Shown: one piece after another, positions 1 to 12,545 of the stretch
How the letters are laid out: every line of letters starts with the position of its first letter
Position numbering within the stretch: the first letter of the stretch is position 1
NCBI RefSeq assembly: GCF_026151205.1
Contig: NC_087084.1
Coordinates: 2,022,312-2,086,311, forward strand
Source of the DNA: Bolinopsis microptera
Taxonomy: Eukaryota; Ctenophora; Tentaculata; Lobata; Bolinopsidae
Length of the DNA: 64,000 bases
Direction: 5' to 3'
Notes under the pieces: generated by a model
Database searches by the model: none
The model's input: the letters and a program-made list of their open reading frames with translations, nothing else
Told to the model about the DNA's origin: nothing
Program-made: the position numbers and the translations under genes

Positions 1-90
1 CGATATAAAAAACAGCTGTTGTAGTAAAGAAGTAGAAAGTTACGCTTTACAAATCCTCTGAATCACTAACTAAAACGTTAGATTTTACAG

Positions 91-3000
91 ATTGTGACAC
101 GTGTGACATGAGGGAGGTAACACAAGGGTTTGTTACGTGTAACAGGCCGGAGGATGCTAAACCGATGGGAAATCTAGAGACTGCTTCTCAAGCCTTACTT
201 CTCGCTGCTCTCAAAGGTAAACTTAAAATTGTTAAGATTTATTCAATTGAAAGAGAGGCTGCGTGATAAAAAGTCATAGTAGGCAATTTATTTCTGAAAT
301 GACGAATTGAAAAAAGGTAAAAACGACTCATTTAACAACATCTAATCTTGTGACTTCATGGTAGAAGATAGGCACACTGAATTATTTCTGAAATAAAAAT
401 CCGAATAAATGTATAAAACGACTACTTTACTAACAGGTGATAACGCAGCTACAGTCTACTTACTTCAACACACATGTGTAAGACCTGACGTCGCTGATTT
501 CAACGGACTTACCCCTCTGATCGCTGCAAGCGTGAGTATAACATAACACTTAAAACTGAAATGAAAGTAAACATTCTCGGTGTACCCCTAAAGCCCTAAC
601 GTGACGTCACAATTAATCACTGACGTCACACTTTATCACGTGACGTCACACTTAATCACGTTACGTCACACTTAATCACGTGACGTCACACTTAATCACG
701 TGACGTCACACTTTATCACGCTCCGGCACCCCGCAGGTATTCTGCAAAACAAAGATAGTGAACATCCTGTTAGATAACGGAGCAAACGTGAACCAGTTGA
801 CAGATAGTGGGGTGTCAGCTCTGGTGGCGTGTCATCTTCACCTCTACTTCAACTCCCAGTGTGGGTATAGTCTCAGACACAGGAAAGGTAGGTGTTTATT
901 GTAACATATTATTATGTTTGTTTATTATAACATATTATTATATTTGTTTATTGTAACTAAATATTATTATTATGTTTGTTTATTGTAACATATTGTTATG
1001 TTTGTTTATTGTAAAATATTATTGTGTTTGTTTATTGTAACATATTGTTATGTTTGTTTATTATAACATATTATTATGTTTGTTTATTGTAACTAAATAT
1101 TATTATTATGTTTGTTTATTGTAACATATTGTTATGTTTGTTTATTGTAACATATTATTATGTTTGTTTATTGTAACATATTACTTTGTTTGTTTATTGT
1201 AACATATTATTATGTTTGTTTATTGTAACATATTACTTTGTTTGTTTATTGTAACATATTATTATGTTTGTTTATTGTAACATATTACTTTGTTTGTTTA
1301 TTGTAACATATTATTATGTTTGTTTATTGTAACATATTATTATGTTTGTTTATTGTAACATATTACTTTGTTTGTTTATTGTAACATATTATTATGTTTG
1401 TTTATTGTAACATATTATTATGTTTGTTTATTATAACATATTATTATGTTTGTTTATTGTAACATATTATTATGTTTGTTTATTGTAACATATTATTATG
1501 TTTGTTTATTGTAACATATTATTATGTTTGTTTATTATAACATATTGTTATGTTTGTTTATTATAACATATTATTATGTTTGTTTATTATAACATATTAT
1601 TATGTTTGTTTATTGTAACATATTATTATGTTTGTTTATTATAACATATTATGTTGTTTGTTTATTATAACATATTATTATGTTTGTTTATTATAACATA
1701 TTATGTTGTTTGTTTATTATAACATACGTACTATAACATACGTATTATAACATACGTATTTAATAATAATAATATTTAATTATTATGTTTGTTTCCTGTG
1801 TATTATTATTATGTTGATTTTAACTTTTTTCTGTTTGACGGATTTAAATAATAAAAGCAAGGTTAACCACTGAACATGCACCAATCTAACAGTTTTACAC
1901 GTTTTCAGAGCCTTTACACAAATCTGGAGCTAATGAAACATTAGACGGGCCAATAGAAATGTTCGCTCAGCTCGCTCTTTCCTCTAAAATAGCTAACGAA
2001 TCCGACGACGAGGATCAGGAGGAGGTACTTTCACTTTCACTTTCACTTTCAAAAGTTTCACTTTCATTTCCACATCTATTCTCACCAGTTCGATTTTATT
2101 TTTGAAACGATCTATTAATTGACTTATGATGTTGCTTCGACAGTAGGTCATTTACTACAAAATATATTAGATCGGGATTAAAGATGAGGAAGAAAAAGAA
2201 GTAGAGAAAGAGGTACCACTACAGGGAGAAGTGTCACGGGTTACCTCATCCCTCAGCGGTTATTAATTATCTTTATTTATTGGTATTTATATTATATGCA
2301 ATCATTATTGATCGCGTTAGTCGATACAACAAGTTGTATTTTGATACCTTTGATATGAACTTGTCGTATGAGAACTGATAAGGTTATAATTAGATTCTTC
2401 TTCACTAAATTAAATCACATCCAACAAGCCCCTTTATGAATTGCCATAATATCAATATTATGATAATATATTATTTTATTACCCTAACTTGCTCCTTTAT
2501 AAAATAATCCATTTCCCCTTACAGAACCCACTGACGGGTCTGAATACACCACAGTAGTGGTTTATGGTAAAAGATACTTTGTACGGGGAGCCGACGTTTT
2601 GAAGGATCTTCAGGTACTTTCACTTTTTCAGTTTTTCTGTAATCTTAAATTTACCGTCATATATATATTAAAATGTTATTAACTTCTATTTATCTGTTTT
2701 TGTTTCTGAATTCCTCCTGACCTACAGGTACCGCAATGTTCTACACTCCCCACACCAGAACAACTAAGAGAAACCATCAAACTCTTATTAAGACGAGGTG
2801 CCGACCCAAAAATAGGCTATGTCCCTGTCCCTGCACTGATCCTAGCTATACTAGCACCTGACGTGGAGGCAGTGGAGCTGCTACTGAAGTCAGGTGCTGA
2901 CCCGACTGCGCGGCTCGGGGAGAAGTACGGACATAAGTCTCCCCTGCACGTGGCGGCTGGACTTCACGGTCCTGGTACGTGACTTATTGTTTCATGTTAA

Positions 3001-6000
3001 CTTCAGCTCTGGACTTCAGCTCTGTCTTTTTTGGATACCTTTTGTACTCTTGTAATGTTTGATCAACTTACCGTCTCTTATTGTTATTATTATATTGCCC
3101 ACTAAGTTATGATTTTACACTATAGTTTAACTTCTAAAGATAACTTTTTACTTGGTTACTGAGTCCTGTATTTTCAGATATAATTATATCTATGTATAGT
3201 TTGTATGTAGTGTACACTGTACATAATCTCCTATTCGGATTCCACTCACTTTCTACTTAGTACTGATTCACTTTCCATTTTACTTACCACCTGGCAGCAC
3301 ACGCCACATGTAAGAATAAAGCGGCCACCTACATTAAGTGTTGAGTGTACACTACTAGCAAACATCAGGTTTTGTGTGTAAGTTTCCTTTGTCCTCTACA
3401 GCTTGAAATCTTGCGATGAAGACTTTAGTGTCGGCTCCCTACAATCATCATCTCATTAGTGTAACGTTTTAACGTGCAATCTAATTTAGGGAGAGCTATC
3501 TGTCTTGTTTAGTACATTCCAGGCATATATTCTGGTGAGGCAATATTAGGTATAGGTAATAATAATAGGTAGATTAATATATTATAGACGTTTACTTTCG
3601 CTTTCGCTTTATATGTTTACCACACTTTCTCTTTATAACTCTGTTGTTTTGCAGGCGGACCAGCTATAGTGAAACTCCTGCTACAGGGAGGAGCAGATCC
3701 GAACGTTCAGGACTCTCTCTCATTCTCTAGAAGTGGAGCTCTGCAGTGGAAAACTGTGGATGAAATTGACAGGTTAGTGAAACACAAGGAAATATTTTAT
3801 ACCAGGTCTACTGAGTCTGTTTAAAGTCTGATGAGGACTACGAATGTAGTTTAGATGAGACCGGGTGACGTAGTGAATGATTACACTCGTGCCACCAGTC
3901 ACTGCATTGTAAACTAATGTAATTGTAAACTAATGTAATTGTAAACTAATGTAATTGTAAACTAAAAATATGAAAGACGCCACAACAGGTCTCAACATAG
4001 ATGGGATGTAATAAAGCACATTTCACACACTGACCTTATTTCCACCAGCAAATTTAAAGACGGGTTGTGATGAATTAAAGACGTCGAAGCCTTTAAAATG
4101 ATCAAAATTAAAGCCTTCGCCAAAGTTAACCGTCTTTATATAACGAACTGAGTGTATGTTAATTGTAAAGCTGTACCTGGTCCTGGTTAATGGTTATCAG
4201 AAACAGGGTAGCTTCTGAAACTTGTTAAAGGTCCGTTCCTGGTATTTTTAAAATATGAAGTTGAGTAGATAATATGCGTCTTGAAATAAGTAATGTAATG
4301 AGCAACTATAATAGCACATGCATTCTGAACGTGCGCTCAGTTAGTCATTCAGTCAGTCATCTCCGTTATTACTCACCAATTACAATTCTACAAATCTATT
4401 TATTGAGGACGTTACAGATAAGAAGGAATATATTTAATGTAGTTCGAGGAGTCCCCACTCTCCTCGTATCCTAAGATAGCGTTTCTCTTGTCGCAAATAT
4501 GGAAGGTCGTGAACTGATGAAGAAGAGAGAAAATTTAAGTGCAGTACTCTAAATCTGTTATATTTGTTATATCAGATAGCAACAATTCTTGTTTCTTGAG
4601 ACGTCGTTCTCTGCATTTACATGTGTAACAGATTGATGCAGTGTAATAATGGTATTTATAACTTATGATATTGTTATTGTGGTCTGATGTTGATTAAGTT
4701 TGTGTAATAACTTGAAGTGGTGAAACAGCCACGGTTTGTTGACCCCCCTCCGTAATCAATTTTACACATAGATTTTGTGTAATAATTGCACTAGCGTAAT
4801 CATTTGGAACCCCCCCCCCCCCCCCCCTCGGCTGATTACGTAATATGTGAGCGACCCCTTATTGCCCCATGAAAACTGCGGTTCTCTCTTGACAATGTAT
4901 ACACTCATTCGCTAAGTAAGTAGTGCACCAGAACCGGGCATTGAAGTCTGTATACACATTGTTGTACAATGTACATGATGTAATATGATACTATGTCAGA
5001 TCTGAGATCGGGTTATCTTAAGAACCGATGTATAAAATAATGTGCCCCACTCATGCTCTGCGATCACCTCACTCATCAAGTTTATAAGGTACATATTAAA
5101 AAACGTGTAAAAGCTGTTAAGAAATGTTTTGGTATCGATAATGAAATTCAATAAGGATTAAGTGCACGGTGCATCTCTGTGTAGGAATTCGAAACATATC
5201 TAAATAAACAAATTAAGGTCGAATTATACCTTATTCGGAAGTGAGAGAACTTGGCACAAGCTCTTTGTCCTGTCCCCTAAACACTGTAATTGGGTTCAAA
5301 TTGCTTTAATGAGGATGAGTGTGTATGATGTTTTCTGAATCCAGTCTATTTGTAATTCATAACCGTGCTAAAGTCATTAGTCTCCTGAATCATCTTTTGC
5401 ATGTCTAAACTGTAAGACGCCATGTTAATATGCATGGATAATTTCTTACACTCGACTAATCGCGCATCAGAGTACTAATCTTTCACAGTTTTCGGATCCC
5501 GCACTGAGGTCTAGGGTCTAGCATGTAAACTTGGCACCAAGTTAGCAAGTTATTTATACCTTAGCTTATAGCACTATGTCAACAGCATATTTCTCTGGCA
5601 CTCTGGCAGATCTTCCATCGATACTGACACTTCAGATGGTGTAAAGCTTAGTCTAACACAGTAAACCTAGCTTTCCCTCAAGTTTGTATTCACTCAGTTA
5701 AATCAGGCAGTAGTATGTAATTAAACAACTGAATTGGACGCTGGCTAATGGCTTGTGTTGGCTCTTCTTCAAATTGTTAAGATTACGTAGTCACTCTTTC
5801 AACACGCTGTCAAAAGCGCGCAAGTTATTTTGTAGCCATGGAAACACCGCTAAGTATGAAGAAAGGGTGGTATCGTCATTCTTTTTTTGAGCCGCGCAAA
5901 GGAAAATTTGCATGTTTACCGCATGGTTAAGTTATTAATTTTCAACACAGGTAGTTTTGTTGTTTTGATCGATGTGACAATTCCTGGCCTATCTTATTCG

Positions 6001-9000
6001 TGAAGATAATGAATTCGAGATTAAAACTTATTTTTCAGTGAAGGGAACATGCTCGGCTCAACACCTCTCCAAGTGGCATGCTCCATGGACCAAGACTACG
6101 AAAACAGCACAGAAGTGATAAAACTCCTACTGGAACACGGAGCCAATACTAATGTTGTGTGTAGTGGTCACTCTCCACTTACACTGGCAATATACAGTGG
6201 AAATGATAAGGGTAAATTTAGAATTTTAAATTATAGACTCGGTGCCAATAAAGTAATAAGGACAGGTGTGATTTGTGATCCGAACTCATCAAAAGCTCAA
6301 TTCCATGTGCAGCAAATCACAAAATACATATGGATTTCCACGATATTTAATATTCCGAACACGGCATCTGGTCGCGACTCGGTCATTTTCTTTTTGGCTA
6401 ATCCTTAAATTCGAACACTCCAGCCGTGGAGTTACTGCTACAGAAAGGTGCTAACCCATCTCTGGACCTTGGTTCACCAATTGGATCAGCTTTGTGTGCT
6501 GCAGTGGACACTACTTGTGAACACCGGAGAAGTAACGAACAGAGATTAGGTTTGTTTAATGTACCATTCTTCAAGTTTAACGTTTCTATGAAATATCTTC
6601 AGCATGAATAGATTAGGGATTTTACAATCTATCACCGACTTGTTAATAGTACATCTGTAGGTCTACAATCTACATGGATATTATTTTGTATAATGTTCCA
6701 CCAATGAAGTATGATGGCATTTGTTGAACTGTTATTCCACTAACTAAACCCAATTGTGTCCCCGTGTCTCCACTAACTAAACCCAATTGTGTCCCCGTGT
6801 CTCCACTAACTAAACCCAATTGTGTCCCCGTGTCTCCACTAACTAAACCCAATTGTGTCCCCGTGTCTCCACTAACTAAACCCAATTGTGTCCCCGTGTC
6901 TCCACTAACTAAACCCAATTGTGTCCCCGTGTCTCCACTAACTAAACCCAATTGTGTCCCCGTGTCTCCACTAACTAAACCCAATTGTGTCCCCGTGTCT
7001 CCACTAACTAAACCCAATTGTGTCGTCGTGTCTCCACTAACTAAACCTCCCCACAGCAATAATAAACCAGCTGATGACAGTGGGAGGGGACATAATGTCC
7101 TTGGTTCCCGTGGGAAAGAGTGGGAAACACATGGGAACTGCTGTAGACTACGCTATGCATGTGTTCTATCAGGTTAGTGCTGAATAAGCTTCAGTTCCTT
7201 TTAAAAGCAGAGTGTGAGCTAGCTTTGTTGAAACTTATGATAATGAAATAAACTTTAAATATATATATCCAGGCTTTTATCTGATACAATCACTCACTAA
7301 ATAATTGCGGATCCCTGATAACCCGATCCCACTACACAGGACAAACGAATAGCGCACACTCCATTCCACGCCCTGACCCCGGCCGAGAGGGAGATATACA
7401 TCGCCAGAACCAACCTCCTCAACCACATGTCTACACTTCTCAGGGACGAGGTCCAGAAACGGGAACAGACCATGAGAGAAGAAGCAGGTACTTGATAAAA
7501 TCAATCAGTCCATTAATTAGTTCACTAATTAGTTCACTAATTAGTTCACTAATTTGTTCACTAGTCGATATATATTTCCTTGAGAAGGGTGGTGTTCAAG
7601 CCAAATTTTAAGAATTAATCTTAATAGTATCCTTTAATATTTAATCCTTTAATAATGTTAACACACCATAAGAGTGGAAACCTGCTAAGGTTGAATAGCG
7701 AAGACGAGAAGTATTATTTGTTTGTTGCTATCCATGTTATTTATTTTGCTTAACCCTAATAATATAATTGATGTTGTAGATACTGGCACTCTTGCCAATC
7801 ATCTTTAAAACTGGGGAGAGGGGGGTGCAAACTGTTGCCTGGTGTCGTTAGTAATCAGATGCCCCCACTTCAGGGCCCCATTCTTGGTCCGTTCAATTTA
7901 CCATTATCAATGATGTTCTACATGGCTTATCTGATGTTTCGAATGCTCTGAGATTTATCCATCAATACCTTAAAAGTTAAAATATCTCAAAATTATTTTT
8001 CTCCGTACCCATTTACTAAAAAATCTCTGGAAGTCTGGACAGTCGTTTTACACTAAGAGTTAACGCAGGTCCAGAACAAGATGAAAGTGCTGGAGCAACA
8101 CCCTCAAAGTCCAACAGACGCGCTAGTCGTGCAAAAATTGGCGCTAATGGTGAAAAAGTGGGTGCTAATGGTGAAAAAGTGGGCGCTGATGGTGAAAAAC
8201 TGCGCTCTAGTGGTGAAAAATTGGGCGCTAATGGTGTAAAAATGGGCGCTAATGGTGAAAAATTGGGCGCTGATGGTGTAAAAATGGGCGCTAATGGTGA
8301 AAAAGTGGGCGCTGATGGTGTAAAAATGGGCGCTAATGGTGAAAAAGTGGGCGCTGATGGTGTAAAAATGGGTGCTGATGGTGAAAAACAGGGTAAGAGA
8401 GCTTGTACCGATGGTCCAACAAGGAAAGACGATGAGCTTCACGCTAGTTTCAGCGAAGCCTAATCTCCATCTTCCTTCTATTGATCTGTGCTTTCTTTGT
8501 GCTATCATCATCTTTTCGCACGAAGCATGTTTATCACGTACCATATCCTGAAATACATCTAATAGAAATATCTACATCTAAAGTGTCCACAGTTTTTAAC
8601 CATTCGTGTGTATGTGTGTGTAATTCTTTATTATACTCTGCATACATTTTCCATTCACCTTTAATTTACAAGTAGTCGCAAGCAGAGTTTGCTATTTGTT
8701 TACCGTGTTCGAGATTCCATCATAACCTGGCGGCAATATTTCATGACCGATTTAAAACTTTTCCATGCAAAATAATCCTACAATCTGTCACCTCTCAGAG
8801 TTGATGGAAGCTGAGGGAAAGAAAGGACACAAACCAAAGATGCTGTTCAAGTATTGCTATGAGTGTGGTCGCAGCACTGGTTAGCCGATATTTTCATTGA
8901 TCAGTTGATATTAATTAGTTATTTGGTTGATACAAAATCATTAATAATTGATATATGCCTAGCGAAATTAGGATTTTACAACTTTCTACCTGCTACCTTG

Positions 9001-9606
9001 ATAAGTTGATAGTACCCCAAAAAGTCAATATCCATCCTAATGGTGATATATTTCAGGCGTAAAACTTTCACCCTGTACGAGATGTTTCACTGTTTCCTTC
9101 TGTTCTCAACGGTGTAAACTAAAAGCCTGGACCAGCCGCCACAGGAAGGAATGTACTAAATTAGAGAACAAACAGAAGGAAAAGAAGGAGAGGGGACCTT
9201 CTGTTTCTGTTTCTCCACCCCCTGTTAAAGTAGTGAAAAAGGAGGAGTCTGCCTCAAAATCAGGTCAGTTTATTTAGATTTATTAACTTTAACTTTAACT
9301 TTTTTAAAGCTTCAATTATGGTAGGCGCTAATTTAGGATGTTTCAGCAAACTTTCTCCGGATACAATAATATTGGGTACAATAACAGTTACCTGTTTATC
9401 TATTTCATCATGAGTCTCTACTTTATTTTCAAGCACTCCTTTCTATTTCAGACACGGGCAAAAAAGGCAAAACACGCTCAGTCTCCAAAGATATATTCGG
9501 AAAGAAGAACAAACGGGACAACAGACGAGGCAAGGACGACGACCAGCCGGAGATGATAACCCACGCTCTTCCTAGGATCGTTAACCTGCAGCACAGTAAC
9601 ATCTAG
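91..9606 (+). CDS. ANKMY1: ANKMY1-like ankyrin repeat and MYND zinc-finger protein (5' partial)
   Basis: Sixteen exons join in frame: 91-216, 437-531, 737-887, 1909-2024, 2171-2258, 2525-2613, 2728-2974, 3655-3772, 6039-6211, 6424-6549, 7057-7172, 7340-7487, 8069-8392, 8799-8879, 9057-9263, 9452-9606 (TAG). They give about 785 residues. Exons 2-10 encode ankyrin repeats (patterns such as GLTPLIAAS, LLLDNGANVN, LLLKSGADPT, LLLQGGADPN, LLLEHGANTN). Exons 14-15 encode a MYND zinc finger (CYEC, CTRC, FCSQRC, then HRKEC), followed by a Lys-rich tail. Exon 13 carries a 21-bp coding minisatellite. Ankyrins followed by a C-terminal MYND match animal ANKMY1; its usual N-terminal MORN repeats would lie upstream of the window. 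A scaffold or protein-interaction role is inferred from the domains. The exon 5 donor (GTTATT) is non-consensus, chosen because it alone restores phase to exon 6. The last six exons are repeated downstream in two extra copies. Confidence 0.8.
601..720. repeat. 20-bp tandem array of CRE palindromes (intron 2 of ANKMY1)
   Basis: Six units of about 20 bp each contain the CRE/CREB-ATF palindrome. TGACGTCA is exact at 602, 621, 641, 681 and 701, and TTACGTCA is at 661. Three of the units also form CACGTGACGTCA, an overlapping E-box plus CRE. Whether factors bind is inference. Confidence 0.75.
893..1735. repeat. 26-bp AT-rich minisatellite in intron 3
   Basis: About 32 units of a TGTTTGTTTATTGTAACATA-like motif with period near 26 bp fill most of the intron between exons 3 and 4. 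Variants (TACTTTG, TATGTTG, TAACTAAATA) are interspersed. No coding signal. Confidence 0.85.
3773..6038. other. Long ANKMY1 intron without recognised gene
   Basis: This 2.3-kb intron lies between exons 8 and 9. It contains a short 16-bp array (units of TAATGTAATTGTAAAC, about 3909-3962) and a poly-C run near 4808-4827. I see no convincing exon; a 66-codon open frame near 4274 lacks any protein-like pattern. Confidence 0.5.
6737..7048. repeat. 33-bp minisatellite at the duplication breakpoint (copy 1)
   Basis: About 9.4 units of a 33-bp motif (CCACTAACTAAACCCAATTG then TGTCCCCGTGTCT) occupy the intron just before exon 11, ending in the acceptor tract CTCCCCACAG. The period being divisible by three makes it open on both strands, which is not evidence of coding. 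The same array begins every duplicated unit. Confidence 0.9.
7826..7960 (+). pseudogene. Decayed non-LTR reverse transcriptase fragment in an ANKMY1 intron
   Basis: Reading across two frames gives pieces matching the RT block around the second catalytic motif: QGPILGPFN, then INDVLHGLSDVSNALRFI, which resembles the usual QGSILGPLLF..INDL...ADD layout. The frames are broken and the catalytic Asp pair is not visible. Copies are carried in unit 2 (about 15012-15148) and unit 3 (about 22313-22449). Confidence 0.5.
8137..8392 (+). repeat. 21-bp coding minisatellite in ANKMY1 exon 13
   Basis: A 21-bp unit is repeated about 12 times in frame and encodes the heptad G-A-N/D-G-E/V-K-V/M/L. Alternate units carry GEK and GVK. 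Because the period is a multiple of three, copy-number change keeps the frame. The array ends at the exon's splice donor. The heptad is too regular to be an ordinary globular fold; its role is unknown. Confidence 0.8.
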
Positions 9607-11362
9607 GAATTTCAAGAATTACCGCCTCCAGAGATCTCAGATCTTCCACTGACTATTATGAGGGCTGATGTGTAGCGCGGACTGCAGCTGCTTTTATGCG
9701 AAGTTCATACCGCGGCGCGGAGCTCTGATTGAGATCGGAATTCTTGCGATCAATTCTTTTAGTAATCATATCAGACGGATGGATTTTGAAACATGCTCAT
9801 ATTAACAAATGAAGTCAAGGGTTATTTAGTTGAATATATTTATTAACAAGAAATGATGATCGTAATAAAATTAGTAATTCGCACAATTATTGAAGAATTA
9901 TGGAATTGAGGTGAATTGATTAATATATCCGCCGGGCCGACCGTTACCCTTTCCGGCCTTACACACAATTTTGATTAAAAATTATGATGATCATAACGGT
10001 ATTTTTTACTTCATTGAGGAATGAGGATCAATCTCTTTTGTAATATTTTTCCAGAATTTACAAGTGTCATTACAGCATTACGATTTTAAAGGCACCAAAA
10101 GAGACTTCACGGGCCTAATGTAAATTATTATCCACTTAAATGTATTTATATATGTTTAAACTTTAAAACTAATCATGAGCACACTCACTCACAAATATTT
10201 GATGTATGATGTAAATTTTGTATATATGTTCAGAATCAGATGTGAATTATACCACTTCCTCAGAAAAACTTTTATCCCGCTATGTAACGCCTTTTTCTTG
10301 TTATAATTATATTATACTAAGTTGAGAAATGTTCTTGATTTTGGAGTCATGAAGTATCTAAGTATTAATTGAATCATCAAGTACATCGGTCACTGTAATA
10401 AAACGAAATGCTCAAGAGCTCAAGTAGTTTAAGTAGTCATGTCCAGAGCCATGGCCTTACAGCTAGTTATCGCTTCAGTCAATTTATTAAACGAATATCT
10501 TTGCTTGGAAAAAGATTAACTGTCACTGACAAAATATGTGGTAATAATTTTCATTATCCTGATCCTATTGACCATCCTTGGCTGATTCAACCGGGCCGTC
10601 ACCCATGTAAGGTGTCACATTAATTGTCAGACGCTGCCCGCCACATCATTTCATTGATTCCGGGTCGCGAATCTAATCTGGGGGGGGGGGGGGGGTGCAG
10701 GGGATACTGCACGCGCACGTGCAGTATCTTCCACATCACCACTAAATGTTATTGTTAGAGTTTTGCGTTACACGTTAGTTTTTGTTGTATACTATCTGCA
10801 TATAGTTATCGTACTAAACTCGCTACCTGTTCATTAGTATAGATTGTTAGCAATCCTCTTCCATTTATTAAATATCTTCCGGCTAGGAGCTGCATCTCTC
10901 ATCCATGGTTTGTGGTTCCATGCTACATTGCTACTGCTGCTGCTACTACTAATACGATCATGTTGTATTCAAATTGAAGATATAAAGGAATAGTACACCC
11001 TGTGATTGAGCTTTTCATTTAGAAGTGAAACAAATTCTTCGCATTAATATTGTGGAGCCAGGGTACACCTGGTTATTGGTTAAAACGCTTCCACCCGATA
11101 TATTTTACCCGATAAATGTATTTAATTGCAGTTGTGAAATAAATTTAAACTGTGACTTTGAACTCTGAACCAGTTTAACGATATTTTGCCGGTAAGTTCA
11201 TGTGAAAGAACCTTTATGACTATAGTAACTATAGCTAACGTCAGAACTAATCGGCCGCGCAAATAATGATTTTTGCAATCCACAAATTCGGCGTAAGATC
11301 GGCGAGATGCTATTGCTAACCTGCCGGGTTCTCATGCTATTAGTATTATTTATTTATATTTC
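9607..11362. other. ANKMY1 3' flank, no gene seen
   Basis: This region follows the ANKMY1 stop codon. An AATAAA hexamer occurs near 9865 and could serve polyadenylation. A G run at about 10681-10695 is followed by a perfect hairpin at 10703-10728 (11-bp stem GATACTGCACG with a 4-nt loop). I see no supported exon; open frames near 9338 and 10408 are an overlap with exon 16 and non-descript sequence. Confidence 0.5.
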
Positions 11363-11535
11363 TGTTCATAATCATATGAATAGATATTAGGCGGAATGAC
11401 AGGTTACTGGGCGGCGCTCAGCCTGTCATTCCGCCAAATCTTTAATATTATGTTTATGAACATAATAGCCTGGGGTCCCCAGGTAATATGACAGGCTGAG
11501 CACGGCCCAGTAACGAAATTCACCACTGGGCCACG
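11363..11535. repeat. Nested inverted repeat (foldback-like) in unit 1
   Basis: GGCGGAATGACAGG and CCTGTCATTCCGCC form a hairpin. A second arm reads GACAGGCTGAGCACGGCCCA and is complementary to the GTTACTGGGC..GCTCAGCCTGTC stretch. AT-rich arms (GTTCATAATCAT / ATGTTTATGAACATAAT) lie outside. It looks like a small MITE or its remnant. It is also present in unit 2 near 18660-18815. Confidence 0.5.
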
Positions 11536-11569
11536 CCGCGCCGAGCTGCGAAAGATTGACATCGTGAAT

Positions 11570-12020
11570 CATAGTTGGTCAGTTCGTACAAAATTTGTAA
11601 AAAATTCGTACAGTTTGGCACCTTTTAAAAGTTCGGGATTAGTTCGGGAAAAATTTGCCTCATAAATTTTCGAAAAGCTAACTACAAGAATTTTATAATT
11701 TGAAATATGAGGGGTTTAAGTTTTGTGTTTTGACCAATAATACAAATTGTATAACTGAAGTATTAGTACGCATGAAAATCACTTTTCAACTTTATCAAGG
11801 AAATCAATGCAATAAATCACATCAACTTTGCTATCATTATCACCTAAACTTGTAGTGTCCGACTCAGAAATCTGATTTAACAGTTTGAGGTTTCAATTTT
11901 TCGGACTGAAGTAATCAAAAAACAAAACTTTTTTTCTTAAAATTCGGTAAAAATTCCTCGACAGCTTTTTAAAATTCGTACAGTTCGGCACCTTTTAAAA
12001 GTTCGTACAGGCCAACTATG
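11570..12020. mobile_element. Non-autonomous hAT-type MITE (unit 1)
   Basis: The element is 451 bp with inverted ends CATAGTTGGTC / GGCCAACTATG and inner arms containing GTTCGTAC and CACCTTTTAAAAGTTCG. It is flanked by a perfect 8-bp direct repeat TCGTGAAT (11562-11569 and 12021-12028). An 8-bp target duplication and CA...TG ends are typical of hAT transposons. No transposase is present, so it is non-autonomous. Confidence 0.8.
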
Positions 12021-12417
12021 TCGTGAATATAAAAAATCAACAGGGAGAATATCAATAAACATGCACCCGTACCTGTCATGTCCTGCCATATAAACTAGCT
12101 CTTTCACTCTCCACCAGGTTCACCAGTTCTTCCAGTTCTAAAGCGTAAAGGAAATTAGAAATCTAGATCTAAGAAATTTGATGATATTACTACAACATAC
12201 AAATATGCCTATTTTGTCGCTAAAAATGTTACCTTTAGTTTTACCTCGAAAATTAGAAATTTTCAGAAAATGTGTTATTGGTCTGGTTTGGGGAGCGGCC
12301 TAGGGCGCTTTAATTATTCTTGCCCATCATCAGCCGCTTCCCCGGTCCCCGAGACTTCATCTTTACTTTCGTCTGGTTTTCCACTCTCTGTTCAATCACC
12401 AAGTTACTAGCTAGGTA

Positions 12418-12545
12418 ACATGATAATCGAGCTGAGTTACAGTTTTCAACGTAACAACGATTTCGAGGATGGTTCAGACAAATCCTCGCTCTCACCCATC
12501 TGAGCAACAAACCAGTGCACTGCCAACTATGCTACCTCACACTTG
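12418..12545 (-). repeat. Possible tRNA-derived SINE remnant (unit 1)
   Basis: On the minus strand, TAGCATAGTTGGCAG resembles a pol III A box, followed by a 7-bp stem (CGAGGAT / ATCCTCG) at the place of a T arm. A canonical B box is not visible, so this is weak. A copy is in unit 2 near 19717-19844. Confidence 0.28.

Noticed and set aside
3805-3850. Possible hammerhead core near GTCTGATGAGGACTACGAA
   Set aside because: Helix II cannot form with the required G10.1-C11.1 pair, and no cleavage-site helix is found.
6670-7177. Repeat proteins on both strands (SPLTKPNCVPV and its opposite)
   Set aside because: Products of the 33-bp minisatellite, which lies in an intron; the same applies to copies at 13.8 and 21.1 kb.
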